The translations under genes were made by a program, and so were the position numbers. From Planctomycetaceae bacterium (GTDB lineage: Bacteria; Planctomycetota; Planctomycetia; Pirellulales; Thermoguttaceae): 8,877 nt of DNA. The DNA is taken from positions 1-8,877 of the forward strand of contig DOMV01000309.1 in the NCBI GenBank assembly GCA_003509805.1, written 5' to 3'. The notes beneath the pieces are model-generated. The model made no database searches and was not told where the DNA came from. It saw nothing but the letters and a program-made list of their open reading frames with translations. Positions 5,577-8,877 of this stretch are shown piece after piece (positions within the stretch are counted from its first letter, which is position 1; each line of letters opens with the position of its first letter).

Positions 5577-7559
5577 TCAGGAACGACATGCCGGTTTGAG
5601 GACGCTCACCCCCAGCGGCGGAAAATAGACATCGAAGGAATACGGGTGTCCATGCGAAGGGATTTCTTCTGTTTGAATGCCGGGACCGTTGCCGGTATTA
5701 CATCCTCCGTAAAGGGCGCTGTCGCTGCTGAAAATCTCCTGATACCAGGCATTCTTGAAGATGCCGAGTCGCATGCGCCGCGGAACCGGCGTGAAATTGC
5801 ACAGAACGACGAGGAAATCACGCCAATCCTTTGCCTTGCGCACATAGGCGAAGATGCTGTTCTCCCAATTATGGCAGTCGATCCACTCGAATCCGCGGCC
5901 GTCGAAATCATGTTCGTGCAAAGCGGGTTCGGCTATGTACATCCTGTTCAAATCGGCGATGCAGCGCTGCAATCCCTGGTGCGATTCCCATTGAAGCAAA
6001 TGCCATTGGAGGCTTTCGTCGAAATCCCATTCGTTCCACTGGCCGAACTCGCAGCCCATGAATTGCAGCTTTTTCCCGGGATGCGTCCACATGTAGCTGT
6101 AAAGCAGCCGGGCGTTCGCGAATTTCTGCCAGAGATCGCCGGGCACCTGGGACATGATCGAACCTTTCCCGTGTACGACTTCATCGTGCGAAATGGGCAG
6201 GATGAAATTCTCATGGAAGGCGTAAATGAGCGAGAAGGTCAGTTCGTCGTGGTGGTATTTGCGGTGGACCGGGTCGTGACGCATGTAACGGAGCGTGTCG
6301 TTCATCCAGCCCATGTTCCATTTCATCGAAAAACCGAGTCCGCCGGCGTAGGTCGGCCGGGAAACACCGGGCCACGCGGTCGATTCCTCCGCGATCGTCA
6401 GGACGTTCGGGAACTGGAGGTGAACCTGTTCGTTCATCTGCTTGAGGAACTCGATCGCCTTGATGTTTTCACGACCGCCGTATTCGTTCGGAATCCAATC
6501 CCCCTCGTTGCGGCTGTAATCCAGGTAGAGCATCGAGGCGACCGCGTCGACCCGGAGACCGTCGACGTGGTATTTGTCCAGCAGGAAAACCGCGTTCGAA
6601 ATGAGGAAGTTGCGAACCTCGTTCCGTCCGTAGTTCGGGATAAGCGTTCCCCAATCGCGGTGTTCGCCCTGCCGCGGGTCCTGGTGCTCGTACAAGGCGG
6701 TCCCGTCGAACCGTCGCAGGCCGTGCCCGTCGCGCGGGAAATGGGCGGGCACCCAATCGACGATCACGCCGATCCCGTTTTGGTGGCACAGATCGACCAG
6801 GTATTTGAATTCGTCCGGGGTGCCGTAACGCGAGGTGATCGCAAAGTAGCCGACGATCTGGTATCCCCAACTGGCGGTCAACGGGTGCTCGGCAACCGGC
6901 AGCAACTCGATATGGGTATACCCCATCTCCTTGACGTATTCGACGAGCCGATCCGCCGTATCTTTATAGGTAAGCCAGCCTTGCGGTTTATCGCCGGGGC
7001 GGCGCCAACTTCCGAGGTGAACTTCGTAAATGGAAATCGGGGCGGTAAGCCAATTGAACTGTTCCCGCTTTTTCAACCACTCGTGATCGTTCCACGCGTA
7101 CTTGTCGACATCGAAAACGACCGAGGCGGTACGGGGCGGCATTTCGGCATAAAATCCGACCGGATCGGCTTTTTCGCAAACCCCTTCGTCGCTGTGAATC
7201 CGGAATTTGTATTTCGTTCCTTCGCCGAGACCCGGAATGAACAGCTCCCAGATGCCCGAGGGGATCAGTTTTCGCATCGCGTGTTTTTGGCCGTCCCAAC
7301 CGTTGAAATCGCCGATCACGCTTACGTGCGAGGCGTTCGGCGCCCAGACGGCGAAGTTGACGCCTTTGACCCCGTTGCACTCGCGAAGGTGCGCCCCCAT
7401 CTTTTCATAGCTGCGCCAATGCGTTCCTTCGTTGAACAGGTGAAGATCAAAATCGGTGAAAAAATTCGGCGGAACCTCCGGCGCGGTTTGTTCGGCAACC
7501 GGTCGACCGGTCTTTTCCGTGGTGTCATTCGCCGCTACGTCTTTCGGTTTTTGGGGCAT
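5577..7559 (-). CDS. glgB: 1,4-alpha-glucan branching enzyme (GH13)
   Basis: The enzyme cuts alpha-1,4-glucan and rejoins the piece through alpha-1,6 links, making the branches of glycogen in the cytoplasm. With ATG 7559 it has 660 residues. A CBM48 domain (about 65-150, with GVNFAVWAPNASHVSVIGDF) precedes the GH13 barrel (about 170-510) and a C-terminal beta domain. The catalytic residues are Asp338 (GLRVDAVASML), Glu391 (TIAEEST) and Asp459 (ISHDEVVHGK); ELLPVAEHP (218-226) and DWVPAHFP (268-275) are further hallmarks. All key residues are present. It is shorter than the 728-residue E. coli enzyme, lacking the first N-terminal domain; the Pro/Glu-rich first 30 residues are probably flexible. 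The frame extends upstream to GTG 7655 (32 more residues), but those residues match nothing I know and overlap the probable leader. No other glycogen gene is in the window, and the next gene downstream lies 200 bp away. Confidence 0.96.
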   Translation of the reverse strand: MPQKPKDVAANDTTEKTGRPVAEQTAPEVPPNFFTDFDLHLFNEGTHWRSYEKMGAHLRECNGVKGVNFAVWAPNASHVSVIGDFNGWDGQKHAMRKLIPSGIWELFIPGLGEGTKYKFRIHSDEGVCEKADPVGFYAEMPPRTASVVFDVDKYAWNDHEWLKKREQFNWLTAPISIYEVHLGSWRRPGDKPQGWLTYKDTADRLVEYVKEMGYTHIELLPVAEHPLTASWGYQIVGYFAITSRYGTPDEFKYLVDLCHQNGIGVIVDWVPAHFPRDGHGLRRFDGTALYEHQDPRQGEHRDWGTLIPNYGRNEVRNFLISNAVFLLDKYHVDGLRVDAVASMLYLDYSRNEGDWIPNEYGGRENIKAIEFLKQMNEQVHLQFPNVLTIAEESTAWPGVSRPTYAGGLGFSMKWNMGWMNDTLRYMRHDPVHRKYHHDELTFSLIYAFHENFILPISHDEVVHGKGSIMSQVPGDLWQKFANARLLYSYMWTHPGKKLQFMGCEFGQWNEWDFDESLQWHLLQWESHQGLQRCIADLNRMYIAEPALHEHDFDGRGFEWIDCHNWENSIFAYVRKAKDWRDFLVVLCNFTPVPRRMRLGIFKNAWYQEIFSSDSALYGGCNTGNGPGIQTEEIPSHGHPYSFDVYFPPLGVSVLKPACRS

Positions 7560-7672
7560 GATGCGATCTCGCGTGTTGGACGTTATACTGAAGACCATCG
7601 ACGTTTCCGTGAATCGATCCTGCTGCGCGACTTTCGGGCCTCGATACCGGCACACAGGAAACCGTGCGACTT

Positions 7673-7701
7673 ATTCTACAGCCAACCCCGCGACCGGGCA
7701 A
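7673..7701 (-). promoter_or_regulatory. Candidate sigma70-type promoter for glgB
   Basis: Read on the minus strand, TTGCCC (7701-7696) is followed after 17 bases by TAGAAT (7678-7673), matching consensus at 4 of 6 and 5 of 6 positions. The start would be near 7666, giving a leader of about 107 nt before ATG 7559. Using it would place the upstream GTG (7655) just inside the transcript, so it does not settle the start codon. Motif evidence only. Confidence 0.4.
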
Positions 7702-7740
7702 GCCCCGCGCGTCCAAGTGTGCCCTGCCAAAATCGCGCCG

Positions 7741-7776
7741 CGAATGTCCGTTTTCACCGCGTTTCCGGTATATTTC
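7741..7776 (+). repeat. Dispersed repeat, short copy C
   Basis: These 36 bp match copy A (3117-3082, minus) at about 32 positions and copy B less well. The flanks are only loosely similar, so this is a fragment or a strongly decayed copy. A small inverted repeat CCGGT-N7-ACCGG spans 7765-7781. The copy lies between the glgB promoter candidate and the insertion sequence; no gene is visible between 7560 and 7898. Confidence 0.6.
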
Positions 7777-7812
7777 ACCGGTCCGGCAAAGTTTCCTTGT
7801 GACCGATTAGTG

Positions 7813-7841
7813 TTGACAAGACTTGTTGGATTTCCTATGAT
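7813..7841 (+). promoter_or_regulatory. Near-consensus sigma70 promoter of the transposase
   Basis: TTGACA (7813-7818) is a perfect -35 and TATGAT (7836-7841) matches the -10 at 5 of 6, with the optimal 17-bp spacer. Transcription would start near 7848, about 50 nt before the transposase ATG at 7899. It is the best-matching promoter in the window. Confidence 0.7.
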
Positions 7842-7898
7842 TCGTTTCCGATCCGCAAGTAGTTGAGTGGACGATACTTGGATATCAAGGAAACGATC

Positions 7899-8877
7899 AT
7901 GGACGATCTCGATAAGTTTTGCTGCCAGAATAAAAACTGCCCCAAACACGGCGTTCGGGGTGAAAAAAACATCCGAGTCCGAGCCATGTACGGGCCGAAC
8001 AAGTCGAAACGATTGCTGTACTGCCTCGTTTGCAAAGACAAATTCTCCGAGCGTCGCGGCACGATTTTCTTCGATTCGCGGTTGCCGGAGGAAACCGTCG
8101 TTTCCATCCTCGAACATGTCGACGAGGGAAACGGGATGCGGAAAACGGGACGCCTCGTGAAAGTCGATCACGACACCGTTTGTCGTTACACAAAACTGGC
8201 GGGGGAGCATGCCGAAAAACTCCATGACGAGTTGGTGGAGTTTTCCCCCCGACACAAACGAAATGCAACTCGACGAGAAGTGGGACTTCGTGAAAAAGAA
8301 ACAAAAAAACTGCGACGAAAACAATCCGGCTGATTTGCGTTGCGGCGACAACTGGGATCACGTCGCGTTGGACGCCGAGCACAAGCTCGTTTTGCAAGTC
8401 GTCAATGGCAAGCGAACGGAAGCGAATACGGAATTGTTGGTGCAAAAAACGGCTCGGCGCTTGAATTTCCGGTGTCCGCGACTGATCACGAGCGACGAGT
8501 ACAAGCCGGACGCCGAAACGCACGGGACGGCCCGGACGACCGATGGGGCCGGTTTATCGTCTGAAAAAAGACTTGGTCTACGCGACGGTTCACAAGACGC
8601 GGGAAAAAGGTCGCGTAACGAAAATAGATTATCGACGGGTGTTTGGCACGGAAGAGCAAGTTTCGCTTGCTTTGGAACAATCGAAATGCAGCCGGAGGAT
8701 CAACACGTCTTTCGTCGAACGACACAATGGCACGGACCGGAACCGTTGCAGTCGCAAGGTTCGGAAGTCGTATTGTTTTTCGAAGGATTGGGACGTTCAT
8801 CGCGCGGCGACGGGTTTCAGTATGTACAGTTACAATTTTTGTTGGGCAGTCAGAACCTTACGTCGCCCTGACGCTTT
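7899..8877 (+). pseudogene. IS1-family DDE transposase, broken in two places, partial
   Basis: The coding sense moves through three frames. Frame one (7899 to about 8250) starts at ATG with AAGGA 7 nt upstream. It encodes an InsA-like zinc ribbon (CCQNKNC ... LYCLVCKDKF) and a DNA-binding segment ending in TVCRYTKLAGEHA. Frame two (about 8251-8510) carries the first catalytic Asp in MQLDEKWDFV and the second in LITSDEY. Frame three (about 8511 to the window end) carries RTGRPGRP, LVYATVHKTREKGRV, the catalytic Glu in SFVERHNGTDRNR and SYCFSKDWDVHRA. All three DDE residues are therefore present but never in one frame. The first break is at TTTTCCCCCC (8241-8250), where removing one C would restore the reading. 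The second follows DEYKP, where residues I expect between that motif and RTGRP appear deleted. The first shift might be programmed; the second looks like damage. Confidence 0.85.

Larger units (their letters stand above)
7813..8877 (+). mobile_element. IS1-family insertion sequence, right end outside window
   Basis: The element is defined by its IS1-type transposase and the promoter in front of it. The left end is not resolved; GGTCCGGCAAAGTTTC near 7780 is a possible terminal repeat, but it cannot be confirmed because the right end and target duplication lie beyond 8877. Given the two reading-frame breaks in the transposase, this copy may be immobile. Confidence 0.7.

Noticed and set aside
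5496..7802. Open reading frame of 768 codons on the plus strand
   Set aside because: It is antisense to glgB, whose full set of GH13 motifs and catalytic residues is on the minus strand. The translation resembles no family and reflects the codon bias of the opposite strand.

Overview
The window looks like a stretch of a Gram-negative chromosome of moderately high GC. I lean towards a planctomycete or other PVC-group bacterium, with moderate confidence. The reasons are the style of the RpoD-like sigma factor (large basic insert before region 2), a MoxR ATPase gene, and an IS1-type transposase with a C-terminal pattern that I associate from memory with planctomycete insertion sequences. No rRNA or other taxonomic marker is present.

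Layout. Positions 1-817 (minus) hold a MoxR-family AAA+ ATPase that runs off the left edge. Positions 818-1232 are an AT-richer divergent regulatory region. It holds a sigma70-like promoter candidate for moxR, a pair of 10-bp direct repeats 22 bp apart, and a well-formed sigma54-type (-24/-12) promoter candidate facing right. Positions 1233-3104 (plus) encode a long RpoD-like sigma factor. Its N-terminal part contains seven tandem 15-bp units coding acidic FEN-type pentapeptides. Then come three minus-strand genes, in transcription order: glgB (7559-5577, glycogen branching enzyme), a short GDP-mannose 4,6-dehydratase/Rmd-like SDR (5376-4402) and GDP-L-fucose synthase (4340-3291). The last two form a likely GDP-mannose to GDP-L-fucose pathway pair supplying a surface polysaccharide. 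glgB belongs to storage glucan metabolism and is separated from them by 200 bp. The right end (about 7813 to beyond 8877, plus) is an IS1-family insertion sequence. It has a near-consensus sigma70 promoter, but its transposase reading is broken twice: at a T4C6 run and at an apparent internal deletion.

Structure not explained by genes. A degenerate dispersed repeat occurs three times in the gene borders: 3081-3216 (minus), 5437-5550 (plus) and a shorter piece at 7741-7776 (plus). The first copy covers the stop codon of the sigma gene. A 13-bp word, GTCGTTACACAAA, occurs at 4360, 5463 and inside the transposase at 8182, which suggests that some intergenic DNA may derive from old IS material. 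The most interesting items are the putative sigma54-controlled sigma70 factor with its pentapeptide tract, and this repeat family. I did not find convincing evidence of a wholly new multi-gene system.
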